NCBI RefSeq assembly: GCF_031085375.1
Contig: NZ_JAVCWF010000001.1
Span: 62,001 to 126,000, forward strand
From: Lactiplantibacillus brownii
GTDB lineage: Bacteria; Bacillota; Bacilli; Lactobacillales; Lactobacillaceae
DNA length: 64,000 nt
Reading direction: 5' to 3'
Position 1 is the stretch's first letter, and each line of letters begins with the position of its first letter. This document shows, one piece after another, positions 7,832 to 17,151 of the stretch. The position numbers were made by a program, and so were the translations under genes. The notes below the pieces were generated by a model, which saw only the letters and a program-made list of their open reading frames with translations, ran no database searches and had not been told where the DNA came from.

Positions 7832-10534
7832 ATGAGTTTAATTGAACGTGTCACCCGAGTTATGACGCAACGACGGTTGGAACAGTACAAATATACGTAC
7901 TTGAAGTATTATAAGAAACATCGAAAGTATCAAAATACGGTTCTGGTTGAGTCAACTCATGGCGATGGCTTTTATGGCCACATGTTCTATGTCGTTAAGG
8001 AAATACGGGCTAGTTATGCGGAGATGAAGGTCTATGTGGCAGTCAATCCCGAAAAGCTAACTGAAGTAAAAGCGATCCTTCAACGCGAGAATATTGAGGG
8101 TGTTCAATTAGTGCCATATTTGAGTAACCAATATGGTGAACTGTTGGCATGTGCTGAATATCTTTTTAATGATACGTCATTCTATGATTTTTTCATTAAA
8201 CAAGATTTTCAAAAATATTTTAATATTTGGCATGGGACACCACTGAAATGCTTGGGTAAAGACGATGGTGACGTTGCTGGTATGGGAAATGTGCAAAAAA
8301 ATTTCTATGCGGCGGATGCGTTAGTGGTTAGTAATGATTACACGCGCGATAAAATGATTCAATCATTCAATTTGGACCGTGTGATGCGTGGCGATGTGCT
8401 AGTCAGTCCTAGTCCTCGAAATAGTATTTTAGGCGATCAAGCGGCTTGGACGTCGATTCGTAAACAGTATCAACTTGAAAATAAAGAAGCGCTCGTTTAC
8501 ATGCCTACTTGGCGTGGCGACGTGGTGAATGTCAATAGCGACGTTTCTAGTGTGGTTAAATTGTTGACTGCGTTAGATACGGCTTTAGCTGACGACCAAG
8601 TTCTCTTCGTAAAATTACATCCGTTCCAAGCTAAATTAGCCAAGTTGGATTTTAGTCAATATCAACATATTGTGGCCTTTCCAACGGATGTTGAAAGCTA
8701 CATGTTTTTAGCTGGTACGGATGCGCTGATCACGGATTATTCTTCTATTATGTATGACTATATGAATACCCGTAAACCAGTGGCACTTTACGTCTACGAT
8801 AAGAAAAATTATTATGCCTCACGTGGTTGTTATGAAGACATTGATGATTATCCGTTTACACAAGCCCACAATGTACAGGCATTGTGTGACTGGGTTAGTT
8901 CACACCATAAGGCAATTGACTACTCAGATGATTTTGCTAACCGTTATGTTGGCGCTGATAGTGAAACCGGGACTAAGGAATTAGTGGCCTATTTATTTAC
9001 GCACTATGGGAATGGTGAGGCGGTGACCACGTCAAACATTTCAGCACTTTGTCCTTACAATGGCAAAGAAACTGTGGCCATCTATTCAGGGCCATTATGG
9101 AATAATGGGATTACGACGGCATTACTCAATACTTTAAATAATGTGGATGTTGACGCGCGCAACTATGTGGTATTTTTCCAGAAGAGTAGCGTTAATGTTA
9201 AATTCACGCACGTTCTATTTAACTTACCTAAGGGTGTAACCTTCTATCCGGTTCCCGGTGGGGTGCTTGGGGATACCTTTGAACGCTTTGCGGTGCGCCG
9301 ATATATTCGTAGTGAACACTTTAAACTGGCGCCGTTCAGTACGGCGACTGAAAAGGTTTATCGTCGTGAATATCGTCGTATCTTGGGTGGCCTCGACCCT
9401 GACTATTTGATTCATTACACGGGATTTGAGCGTGGTTACTCTGAAATGATTGCCAGTCTTCGCTCTGAACGTGTTAAAACCGCGATTTTTGTGCATACTG
9501 ACATGTTTGAAGAACGCAAATTACGTGGTAAGGGACTTAATTGGAAGATGACGGCTCGTGCTTACAAGTATGCGGATAAAGTTGTCTTAGTCAGTGAAGA
9601 GCTACGGCAAGACTTTGTGGCTGGTTTTCCAGACACGGCTAATAAGATCACGATCGTAGATAATTTTCTTGGTTCGGAAACGGTCCAGCAAGCGGCTGAA
9701 GAAAGTGGTTTAACTGCCATCATCGAAGGACCAGTGACTTATAGCAATAATTCGCGTGCCGAAGAAGCCGTTATTAACAGTCTGGGTGGCAATCACGTCA
9801 ACTTTGCTATGCCAGCGGCTAATGATTTTGTTGGCAAAGTCTTACTAACGCGGTACGCACAACGGCATCAATTCAAACACGTTGAACAGGCCTTGCCCGC
9901 AATACAAGCGGCTATTAATACTAAGATGGCTAATTATGTTCAGCTAAAAGCACCGATTGATTTTTCGACTAATGATTTATATGCGATGTATGGGGTCTCT
10001 AAGCTACGTTTGCTGGATGATTTATTGAATAAGCAAATCAAAGTGTTTATTAATGTGGGTCGAATGGCTGAACAAAAAGGCCACGATCGCTTAATTAATA
10101 GCTTTGTTGAGGTGCATAAACAATATCCGAATACACGGTTGGTCATTGTGGCGCCACATGGTGATTTACGCCGAGAGACGATTCAATGGATTCGTGATTC
10201 TGGCTGCTCAGGGAGCATTTACTTGCTTGGCAGTATGGATAATCCTTATTCATTGATGAAGATGGCGGATGCTTTTGTCTTTACGTCACGCTTTGAGGGG
10301 CTAGGTTTGGTTGTCTTCGAGGCACTAGCCTTGGACATGGATGTGATCACGGTTAATTTACCAGAAACGGTGGCAATGCTTGAACCTGGAAATGCCATGA
10401 TTGCTGAAAATGATGACGCCGCGATTACTAAAACTTGGCTAGCTTATATGCAACATGGTTTTGAACGCAAACCGTTTAACTTCGCGATTCATAACGATTC
10501 GTCAGTCGCACAATTTGAACAGATATTTAAGTAA
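7832..10534 (+). CDS. Bifunctional teichoic acid enzyme: glycerophosphotransferase fused to glycosyltransferase (copy 1)
   Basis: This is a 900-residue fusion. Residues about 35-385 match the CDP-glycerol glycerophosphotransferase family (TagB/TagF): NIWHGTPLKCLGKD, LVVSNDYTRD, VYMPTWRG, and TDYSSIMYDYMN are its hallmark motifs. These enzymes add glycerol-phosphate units to the wall teichoic acid chain at the inner membrane face. Residues about 415-900 look like a GT4-type GT-B glycosyltransferase (FINVGRMAEQKGHDRLI, FTSRFEGLGLVVFEALA), as in TagE, which glucosylates poly(glycerol-phosphate). The start at 7832 follows a GGGGTGG sequence. A close paralogue lies at 11150 and tagD lies between. 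It is inferred that one protein both polymerises or primes and decorates the chain; neither activity is proven by sequence. Confidence 0.8.
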   Translation: MSLIERVTRVMTQRRLEQYKYTYLKYYKKHRKYQNTVLVESTHGDGFYGHMFYVVKEIRASYAEMKVYVAVNPEKLTEVKAILQRENIEGVQLVPYLSNQYGELLACAEYLFNDTSFYDFFIKQDFQKYFNIWHGTPLKCLGKDDGDVAGMGNVQKNFYAADALVVSNDYTRDKMIQSFNLDRVMRGDVLVSPSPRNSILGDQAAWTSIRKQYQLENKEALVYMPTWRGDVVNVNSDVSSVVKLLTALDTALADDQVLFVKLHPFQAKLAKLDFSQYQHIVAFPTDVESYMFLAGTDALITDYSSIMYDYMNTRKPVALYVYDKKNYYASRGCYEDIDDYPFTQAHNVQALCDWVSSHHKAIDYSDDFANRYVGADSETGTKELVAYLFTHYGNGEAVTTSNISALCPYNGKETVAIYSGPLWNNGITTALLNTLNNVDVDARNYVVFFQKSSVNVKFTHVLFNLPKGVTFYPVPGGVLGDTFERFAVRRYIRSEHFKLAPFSTATEKVYRREYRRILGGLDPDYLIHYTGFERGYSEMIASLRSERVKTAIFVHTDMFEERKLRGKGLNWKMTARAYKYADKVVLVSEELRQDFVAGFPDTANKITIVDNFLGSETVQQAAEESGLTAIIEGPVTYSNNSRAEEAVINSLGGNHVNFAMPAANDFVGKVLLTRYAQRHQFKHVEQALPAIQAAINTKMANYVQLKAPIDFSTNDLYAMYGVSKLRLLDDLLNKQIKVFINVGRMAEQKGHDRLINSFVEVHKQYPNTRLVIVAPHGDLRRETIQWIRDSGCSGSIYLLGSMDNPYSLMKMADAFVFTSRFEGLGLVVFEALALDMDVITVNLPETVAMLEPGNAMIAENDDAAITKTWLAYMQHGFERKPFNFAIHNDSSVAQFEQIFK

Positions 10535-10555
10535 GCAGGGGCGAATCGGGCATTT

Positions 10556-10585
10556 TTGGAAAACCCCGTAATGACGTGCTATAAT
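10556..10585 (+). promoter_or_regulatory. Promoter of tagD
   Basis: TTGGAA (10556-10561) and TATAAT (10580-10585) are separated by 18 bp, about 57 bp before the tagD start. The perfect -10 and the position behind the preceding stop codon support an independent promoter. Confidence 0.55.
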
Positions 10586-10641
10586 GGGCTCTATTAATGA
10601 ATACCGCGGATCCAGTACTGGTATACGAGGAGGATATACAC

Positions 10642-11037
10642 ATGAAACGTGTAATCACGTATGGGACATTTGATCTTTTACACTATGGACACATTGAATT
10701 ATTAAGACGGGCCAAGGCTCTCGGGGATTACTTAGTTGTGGCCTTGTCTACCGATGAATTTAATTGGGATAGCAAACAAAAGAAAGCATACTTTCCGTAC
10801 GAAAAGCGTAAGGCGCTTTTAGAAGCGATTCGTTACGTTGATCTGGTCATTCCTGAGGAAGCTTGGGATCAAAAAGTTCGTGATATTAAATTGTACCAAA
10901 TCGATACATTTGTGATGGGTGATGACTGGAAAGGTCAGTTTGACTTTGTCGGTGAGCAAACCGATGCCGAGGTTGTTTATCTCCCACGGACGCCAGAAAT
11001 TTCAACGACGAAGATTAAAAAAGACCTGAAGATGTAG
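10642..11037 (+). CDS. tagD: Glycerol-3-phosphate cytidylyltransferase TagD
   Basis: This 131-residue enzyme makes CDP-glycerol from CTP and glycerol 3-phosphate, the donor used by the two flanking glycerophosphotransferase fusions. The nucleotidyltransferase motifs are clear: GTFDLLHYGHIELL (HxGH) near the N-terminus and RTPEISTTKIK near the C-terminus (the RTxGISTT motif with Glu in place of Gly). Length matches B. subtilis TagD (about 129). The frame is open further upstream to 10597, but the ATG at 10642 is preceded by GAGGAGGA at ideal spacing and begins exactly at the family start (MKRVITYGTFD). A strong terminator follows. Confidence 0.95.
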   Translation: MKRVITYGTFDLLHYGHIELLRRAKALGDYLVVALSTDEFNWDSKQKKAYFPYEKRKALLEAIRYVDLVIPEEAWDQKVRDIKLYQIDTFVMGDDWKGQFDFVGEQTDAEVVYLPRTPEISTTKIKKDLKM

Positions 11038-11062
11038 TTAACGCTAATCCCAGGTATGTTAG

Positions 11063-11104
11063 TGTTGGCTACAATCCAAGCGGTTGTAGCCAACATTTAT
11101 TTTA
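11063..11104 (+). terminator. Intrinsic terminator after tagD
   Basis: TGTTGGCTACAA (11063-11074) pairs perfectly with TTGTAGCCAACA (11084-11095), followed by TTTATTTTA. It separates tagD from the second fusion gene, which must therefore have its own promoter or depend on read-through. Confidence 0.8.
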
Positions 11105-11149
11105 TGAAAAGTTAGCTAAATTTAATTCAGGGGTTAAGGGGTTAGCTCG

Positions 11150-13840
11150 ATGGCAAATTATGTAAAAAAGGCGGTCGCTCTGCTTAAGAAAGCGAAGCGA
11201 ACTTACTATATTACGTGGTACCGCAATGCGTTTTTGCAGCATCACAAGTTAGAAAAAACGGTACTGATCGAGTCAACACATGGCAATGATTTTTATGGCC
11301 ATATGTACTATTTGACGCAATCGTTACGGGCGTTGTACCCAGAAATGAACTTGAATGTTGCGGTAGCCAAAACTAAGCTCACTGCAGTACGACAACAATT
11401 GGACCGCTTAGGTATGCAGGATGTAAAGGTTGTCCAGTTTTTGGGCCACGAGTATTGTACCTTACTAGCTTCAGCTGAATATTTGTTAAATGATACGTCG
11501 TTTTATCCATTTTTTATCAAACAAGACTTTCAACAGTACATCAACATTTGGCATGGGACGCCATTAAAGTGTCTCGGCAAAGATGATGGTGATGTGCCAA
11601 ATATGGGTAATATCCAAAAAAATTTTTATAATGCAGATAAATTAATCGTCAGTAATGACTATACGCGGCAGGCGATGATTGACTCGTTTAACCTCGACGG
11701 TGTCATGAAGGGGGACGTGGTGGTGGCACCAAGTCCTCGTAATAGTGTGCTGTGCAACGATGAACTACGACAAACCGTTCGTGAGCGTTATCAGCTTGAG
11801 AATCAGGAAGTCTTGGTGTACATGCCAACTTGGCGTGGTGGCGTGGCTAAAGTTTTAAATGAGTCGCTTAAAATTACCCCTTATCTCAAACAAATGGACG
11901 CTGCGCTGAACGATGATCAAGTGTTATTCGTCAAGTTGCATCCATTTCAAGCCCAACTTGAAAACATTGATTTTTCGCCATATCGGCATCTCAAGCCGTT
12001 CCCAATGGACATTGAAAGCTATGAATTTTTAGCCGGGACGGATGGCTTGATCACCGATTATTCGTCAATTATGTATGATTATTTAAATACGGGCAAACCC
12101 GTTGTCCTATTTTCGTATGATAAAGATCATTATTATGCGGAACGCGGTTGTTATGAAGATATCGATAATTATCCATTGCCACAGTTTAGAACGATTGAGC
12201 GGCTCTGTGAGTGGCTGAAAAATGGCTCTCGTGAAAAGACCTATGATGAGGCCTTTGCGAAACGGTTTATTAGCTTAGACAATCGTGATGGTGATCGTCA
12301 GCTGGCACGCTATATCATTGAAGGGACGACTGACTTTGGATCGGTTAAAATTGATCCGATGTCGCCTGATAATGGGCGTGAAACGGTCATTATGCATGTT
12401 GGGACGCTGTGGGGCAATGGTATTACGTCAGCGTTATTCAATACATTAACGACGGTTGATGTGACAAAACGTAACTATTTAGTCTTTATCAATAAAAATC
12501 GGTTGACTGCCGATGACCAATGGCGCTTGTTTAATTTGCCAGCGGGTGTACAGTTCTTTCCGGTGCCATTAGGGCCTGCTAATAATTTAGCGGAGCGACT
12601 TGTGGTAATGCTGTTTTTGCGATTTGAAAAATTAAATCACCGTTGGTTCCAGCGGGTTGCTGATCGCTGTTTTCGGCGCGAATATCGGCGGCTATTTGGT
12701 GATCTTAAACCCAGTGCTTTTATTCACTACACTGGCTACGAGCGTAATTATGCTGAAATGATTTCCGCGTTGGCGCCAACTGAGGTCAAAACGTCAATTT
12801 ACATGCATAATGATATGATTGCTGAAAAGCGAAGCAAAGGTAAAGGCATGAATTGGGCCATTCTCACGCGTGCTTATCGCATGGTCGATCACTTGGTGTT
12901 TGTGGATGCAGCACAACGGGATGACTTTTTGAAAGTTTATCCGGCGGTGTCCAAGCAAGCTGTCGTGGTAGACAATTTTATTGGTAGTCAAACGATTCAA
13001 GCTAAATCAAAGGCACCACTGGTTACAACGCTACTTGAAGCCCCTGTTATTGTGAGTCATGCGCCAGCGATTCTACGACGACAGATTCAGGTAAAAACAA
13101 CCTTGAGACTTGAATTGGACCGGCCAGCGAGCCAAGTCGCAGAAACGGCGATGGCCTTTCTCGGCGTTGAAACGGCTCAATTTGATCATTTAGCGGCGCA
13201 TATCGCCGAGTCTACGGCTGGTTTACGACAGGCATTACCAGCCAAGGTACAATTACCAAATGAGTTTGAAATGTCCGCTCGGCGAACCGTTAGTTTACTT
13301 GGCTTAACACGGAGTCAACTATTAGATGATCTCTACAATCCACAATTGAAGGTTTTCGTGAATATTGGCCGGATGGCTGCGGTAAAGAGTCATGAGCGCT
13401 TGATTCATAGTTTTATTGCCGTTCACCGCCAAAATCCTAAAACGCGATTGGTGATTATTGCTTCTTATGGTGATATGCAAGCTGCGATTGAGCAATGGAT
13501 CGCTGATTCTGGTTGCGCCGATGCGATTTATTTCTTAGGTCGGATGAGTAATCCATACGTGGTTTTGCGTTTAGCGGATGCATTTGTCTTCACGTCACTG
13601 TATGAATCGCTGGGACTAGTCGCATTTGAAGCGTTAGCGGTTGGGACAGATGTGGTGACGGTTTCGATTCCCGCCACTAATGCGCGGTTACAACCAGGAA
13701 ATGCCTTGGTTGTCGCTAATGATCAAGCGGAGATTACCAAGAGCTGGTTAGCCTATCTGGCTCACGGTTACGACCGGACCACAATGGATTTTGCTGCGGA
13801 TGATCAACGCTCAATTCATGAATTTGAACAATTATTTTAG
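11150..13840 (+). CDS. Bifunctional teichoic acid enzyme: glycerophosphotransferase fused to glycosyltransferase (copy 2)
   Basis: This 896-residue paralogue of the gene at 7832 has the same domain order. The N-terminal glycerophosphotransferase shows ESTHGNDFYGHMYY, INIWHGTPLKCLGKDDGD, MPTWRGG and TDYSSIMYDYLN; the C-terminal GT-B domain shows VFVNIGRMAAVKSHERLI and FTSLYESLGLVAFEALA. The N-terminal half is clearly more alike between the two copies than the region around residues 600-720, which suggests different acceptors or linkages. Start ATG 11150 follows AAGGGG. Ten bases separate its stop from the next glycosyltransferase gene, so those two are likely co-transcribed. As with copy 1, the precise division of labour (primase, polymerase, decorating enzyme) is inference. 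Confidence 0.8.
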   Translation: MANYVKKAVALLKKAKRTYYITWYRNAFLQHHKLEKTVLIESTHGNDFYGHMYYLTQSLRALYPEMNLNVAVAKTKLTAVRQQLDRLGMQDVKVVQFLGHEYCTLLASAEYLLNDTSFYPFFIKQDFQQYINIWHGTPLKCLGKDDGDVPNMGNIQKNFYNADKLIVSNDYTRQAMIDSFNLDGVMKGDVVVAPSPRNSVLCNDELRQTVRERYQLENQEVLVYMPTWRGGVAKVLNESLKITPYLKQMDAALNDDQVLFVKLHPFQAQLENIDFSPYRHLKPFPMDIESYEFLAGTDGLITDYSSIMYDYLNTGKPVVLFSYDKDHYYAERGCYEDIDNYPLPQFRTIERLCEWLKNGSREKTYDEAFAKRFISLDNRDGDRQLARYIIEGTTDFGSVKIDPMSPDNGRETVIMHVGTLWGNGITSALFNTLTTVDVTKRNYLVFINKNRLTADDQWRLFNLPAGVQFFPVPLGPANNLAERLVVMLFLRFEKLNHRWFQRVADRCFRREYRRLFGDLKPSAFIHYTGYERNYAEMISALAPTEVKTSIYMHNDMIAEKRSKGKGMNWAILTRAYRMVDHLVFVDAAQRDDFLKVYPAVSKQAVVVDNFIGSQTIQAKSKAPLVTTLLEAPVIVSHAPAILRRQIQVKTTLRLELDRPASQVAETAMAFLGVETAQFDHLAAHIAESTAGLRQALPAKVQLPNEFEMSARRTVSLLGLTRSQLLDDLYNPQLKVFVNIGRMAAVKSHERLIHSFIAVHRQNPKTRLVIIASYGDMQAAIEQWIADSGCADAIYFLGRMSNPYVVLRLADAFVFTSLYESLGLVAFEALAVGTDVVTVSIPATNARLQPGNALVVANDQAEITKSWLAYLAHGYDRTTMDFAADDQRSIHEFEQLF

Positions 13841-13850
13841 GGGAGCAGTT

Positions 13851-15002
13851 ATGCGAAAAATTGGGATTATTGATTTTAATATTTTCACATTAGACGGGGT
13901 CACACAAAGTGATATCAACGTGATCCATGAATTTGCGGATGCTGGTTATCAGGTTGATTATTTTAATTATCGGCCCTTTACCAAAAAGCAAATTGACGGC
14001 TTTAAAGCGAGTTCACCGGCAATGCAAAACGTCCATTTTCATCGCGTTCGTGAGTTGCCTGATCACTTAGATTGTGAAGCTTATTTTATTACCCGTGAAA
14101 AACTCCTTAGTTTGGCGCCTTATATTCAAGCACATAGTCAGGCGTTGGTGATTGGTGAGTTGCACGGCCCACTAGATCTGGTTAAGGATGAGTATCTCAA
14201 GCCTTATTTACCATTTTTGACCTGTCTACGGGTGGCGACGCCATCAATCAAGCGCCGAGTGGCAGCTGAATATGGGTTCAAACGGGTCTACGTTCAAAAT
14301 GTTAGTGTTCGCCATTTGGTGGATTCGCCGAGCCACTTTAGTTCGAGCGCAATGACCGAAGATGGGTTGATCAATTTAGTTGTGCGAGCCCGTTTTGCTT
14401 ATCAAAAGGATGTCGGGGCAACAATCAAGCTTTTTAGCTATCTCGTTAACACGATGAAAAAAACGAATTTTAGATTGTATCTAACGGGATATGGCCCAGA
14501 AAAGGCCCAATTAGCCACAATGGTTACTGAAAATGGTTTAGCTCAATACGTGACCTTTACCAAAACCATTCCTGAACGTCATATTTATATTTCGACGGCG
14601 CGATTGGAAACTTTGGGCTATTCAATCTGTGAAGAGTTTGCACAGGGGTATCCAGTCGTGGCTTATCCGGGTGATGATGGTGTAGTTAAAGAGAATTTTG
14701 CGGAATTTCGCGATTGTTTATGGATTACCAAGGATCCAGTTATTGATGGTCCTCGGGTCGTCGAATTTGTCTTACAGACGCGCAAACTAGCCGATTATCA
14801 GTTCAATTTAAAATTGATTGATCACTGGCATCGTGATTACGTGAAACGGTTTGAAATGAACATGCAAGCCTTTGATCAAGTCAAAGTTGATCGACCGACA
14901 GATTGGGATTTTAAGCGTACCACTAGAATCTTACGCAAACAATTTGATGGTGGCTTAAAAGGAATGGTACGCCCGATTGTTTACACGTTGCGTAACTTAT
15001 AA
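13851..15002 (+). CDS. GT4-like glycosyltransferase of the teichoic acid cluster
   Basis: This 383-residue protein has a GT-B fold pattern: a second-domain start NLVVRARFAYQKDVG, a nucleotide-binding loop FRLYLTGYGPEKAQL, and a donor-site-like region ARLETLGYSICEEFAQGYPVVAY where family 4 enzymes carry the ExxxxxE motif. The start is ATG 13851, ten bases after the previous stop and behind GGGGAGCAG; the frame is open upstream but overlaps copy 2. Its position between the fusion gene and the TagHG exporter suggests it adds a sugar to wall teichoic acid or its linkage unit. The sugar cannot be named. Confidence 0.7.
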   Translation: MRKIGIIDFNIFTLDGVTQSDINVIHEFADAGYQVDYFNYRPFTKKQIDGFKASSPAMQNVHFHRVRELPDHLDCEAYFITREKLLSLAPYIQAHSQALVIGELHGPLDLVKDEYLKPYLPFLTCLRVATPSIKRRVAAEYGFKRVYVQNVSVRHLVDSPSHFSSSAMTEDGLINLVVRARFAYQKDVGATIKLFSYLVNTMKKTNFRLYLTGYGPEKAQLATMVTENGLAQYVTFTKTIPERHIYISTARLETLGYSICEEFAQGYPVVAYPGDDGVVKENFAEFRDCLWITKDPVIDGPRVVEFVLQTRKLADYQFNLKLIDHWHRDYVKRFEMNMQAFDQVKVDRPTDWDFKRTTRILRKQFDGGLKGMVRPIVYTLRNL

Positions 15003-15015
15003 TGAATAGTTAACT

Positions 15016-15039
15016 GTTTAACTTATCGTTAAGTTAAAC
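15016..15039. repeat. Perfect inverted repeat before tagH
   Basis: GTTTAACTTA (15016-15025) pairs with TAAGTTAAAC (15030-15039) across a TCGT loop. There is no T-tract, so it may be an operator or a weak terminator. A TATAAT lies about 35 bp downstream (15073-15078), which would suit a promoter for tagHG. Confidence 0.5.
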
Positions 15040-15123
15040 AATTGTTAACAGACAATGCAATTATGAATGAGTATAATGTAAGGGGCTCAATGATGATTAT
15101 ATATGGAAGGAGCTGCTAGCGGA

Positions 15124-16212
15124 TTGGATAAAAAGCTCAAAATTCGTGCTCGTTATTTAACAAAAGAGTACGACATGATGAAAACCAAAAGCGACATGTT
15201 GAAGTCGCTGATGCCGTTTGGCAATACAAGTATAGAAAAATTCTGGGCCTTAAAAGGCGTTAGCTTTGATGTTTATGAAGGTGATAGTGTCGGCATCGTT
15301 GGGTTAAACGGTGGTGGTAAGTCAACTTTACTAAACATTGTTTCACAGATTATTCCACCAACCTCAGGTGAGCTCGAAGTCAACGGTAATACGAATATTA
15401 TTTCAGTTGGTGCAGGGCTCAATGGGAAACTTTCTGGACGCGAAAATATCATCATGAAGTGTGAAATGCTTGGGATGACTAATGATGAAATCAACGCCAA
15501 AATGGATGAAATCATCAACTTTGCGGGTGATCAAGTCATTAAAAAGATTGATCAACCGGTTAAGACATATTCCAGCGGGATGAAAAGTCGGTTAGGCTTT
15601 AGTGTGTTGGTACACCAAGATCCTGATATTTTGATTATTGACGAAGCGTTGAGTGTTGGTGATGCACCATTCTTCGAAAAAGGGGTTGCCCGGATGAAGG
15701 CCTTTAAGGCTGAGGGTAAGACCATCATGTTTGTTAGTCATAGCTTAAGCCAAGTTAAGACACTTTGTGACAAGGTGATCTGGATTGATCATGGTCGCGT
15801 TGTAATGGAAGGTGCGGCTGACGAAGTGCTACCGAAGTTTGAAGAATTTCAACGGACGTATAATAAGAAGACAAAGGCTGAACGAGCTAAAATTACGCGT
15901 GAATCTGGCAAAAACTTCAGTTTGGAAGAATTACACGAAGCACATCCAGAAGATCCAATTAGTTATTTTCAGAAAAAATTATATGACAAGCCATTTAGTT
16001 GGCCAACGCAAGGTGTGCTAGGTTTTCTAACCTTGTTGCTTGTTTTTACGGTGATTGCGACACTCAGAGAAATTCCGCTACGGACGGCAATTTTACATCC
16101 GCTCTATATTCTGCCACTCAAATGGCTGGCTTTGATTGTGGGAATTATTGCAATCATTATTGGCCTCGGAGTTTGGTCTCGTCATCGTAAGGAAAGGCAT
16201 GTACTCGACTAA
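15124..16212 (+). CDS. tagH: Teichoic acid exporter ATP-binding protein TagH
   Basis: This is the ATPase of the ABC-2 exporter that flips finished wall teichoic acid to the outside. It shows Walker A GLNGGGKST, signature YSSGMKSRLGF and Walker B DILIIDEALSVGD, the ALSVGD ending being typical for polysaccharide/teichoic acid ATPases. The start is probably TTG 15124 (MDKKLKIRARYL), 11 bases after AAGGAG; the ATG at 15103 would overlap that ribosome binding site. The C-terminal part (about residues 290-362) adds two predicted membrane helices and a basic tail, an extension also known in some TagH proteins. The stop codon overlaps the tagG start (TAATG). Confidence 0.9.
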   Translation: MDKKLKIRARYLTKEYDMMKTKSDMLKSLMPFGNTSIEKFWALKGVSFDVYEGDSVGIVGLNGGGKSTLLNIVSQIIPPTSGELEVNGNTNIISVGAGLNGKLSGRENIIMKCEMLGMTNDEINAKMDEIINFAGDQVIKKIDQPVKTYSSGMKSRLGFSVLVHQDPDILIIDEALSVGDAPFFEKGVARMKAFKAEGKTIMFVSHSLSQVKTLCDKVIWIDHGRVVMEGAADEVLPKFEEFQRTYNKKTKAERAKITRESGKNFSLEELHEAHPEDPISYFQKKLYDKPFSWPTQGVLGFLTLLLVFTVIATLREIPLRTAILHPLYILPLKWLALIVGIIAIIIGLGVWSRHRKERHVLD

Positions 16213-17030
16213 TGAAAGAAACTTGGTTAGTTTTACTTGAACAATTCAAAAATTTGAATATTATTCATCGTTTAGCTAAGTATGAGGAAAAGTCGACTTT
16301 TCAGGCTCATATTTTAGGTAACGTTTGGCAAATCCTTGATCCAGCCATTAATATTGCTATTTATTGGTTTGTTTTTGGGATTGTGCTTTACGGCAATAAA
16401 CCAATGGACGGCTATTCATATGTTGCTTGGTTATTGCCTGGTTTTATTGCTTGGCAGTTTATGCGGGCCGAGATTTTAGGGGCGAGCCGCAGTATGGTCA
16501 GCCGGGTTCAAATGGTCAGCAAGATGCAGTTTCCGGTATCGACGATTCCAAGTATGACATTGGCTAGTCAGCTGATTAACTATTGGTGGATGCTGGGCAT
16601 TAGTATGGTCATCATGATTGGTTATGGTGTCCGGCCATCGCTTTATTGGCTACAATTTATTTACTATTTTGTTTGTATGATTGCATTTCTATATGCACTT
16701 GGTTTGGTTACTTCGACGATTACGGTCGTTGTTCGTGACTTCCATACGTTGTTAAACAGTGCGATGCAACTGATGTTCTGGGTCAGTGGGACAATTTTTA
16801 ATTTCAATGCTAATGCGACGATTAAGCAACATCCGATGATTATTCACGTTATCCAGATTAATCCGTTTTATTACGTTATTAATGGGATGCGGGAAGCCTT
16901 TTTAGGCACTGGCTGGTTCTATCATGATATTAAAAGTATCATTATTTTCTGGTCAATTACGTTGATGTTGTTAATTCTTGGGAGTCATATTCATCTGAAA
17001 TTCCGTAGTCGTTTTATCGATTATATTTAA
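16212..17030 (+). CDS. tagG: Teichoic acid exporter permease TagG
   Basis: This 272-residue ABC-2 permease has about six membrane segments and the family features HILGNVWQILDPAINIAIYW near the N-terminus and INPFYYVINGMREAF near residue 220. It forms the membrane channel with TagH, whose stop codon overlaps its start by one base, and exports wall teichoic acid built by the upstream enzymes. Length matches TagG of other Firmicutes. A clear terminator follows directly. Confidence 0.93.
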   Translation: MKETWLVLLEQFKNLNIIHRLAKYEEKSTFQAHILGNVWQILDPAINIAIYWFVFGIVLYGNKPMDGYSYVAWLLPGFIAWQFMRAEILGASRSMVSRVQMVSKMQFPVSTIPSMTLASQLINYWWMLGISMVIMIGYGVRPSLYWLQFIYYFVCMIAFLYALGLVTSTITVVVRDFHTLLNSAMQLMFWVSGTIFNFNANATIKQHPMIIHVIQINPFYYVINGMREAFLGTGWFYHDIKSIIIFWSITLMLLILGSHIHLKFRSRFIDYI

Positions 17031-17039
17031 AGTTAAGGG

Positions 17040-17067
17040 CAGTCTTCTTTGGAAGGCTGTTTTTTTG
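17040..17067 (+). terminator. Intrinsic terminator after tagG
   Basis: CAGTCTT pairs with AAGGCTG (one G-U pair) and is followed by eight T (17060-17067). It closes the teichoic acid cluster. Confidence 0.75.
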
Positions 17068-17151
17068 CGGTCAGTTAGGGACGAGGTGCAGTAGACCACT
17101 AGGCAAATTATTCGTATACTTAGAGCTAGCAGAAAAATTTGGAAGGGGGTG

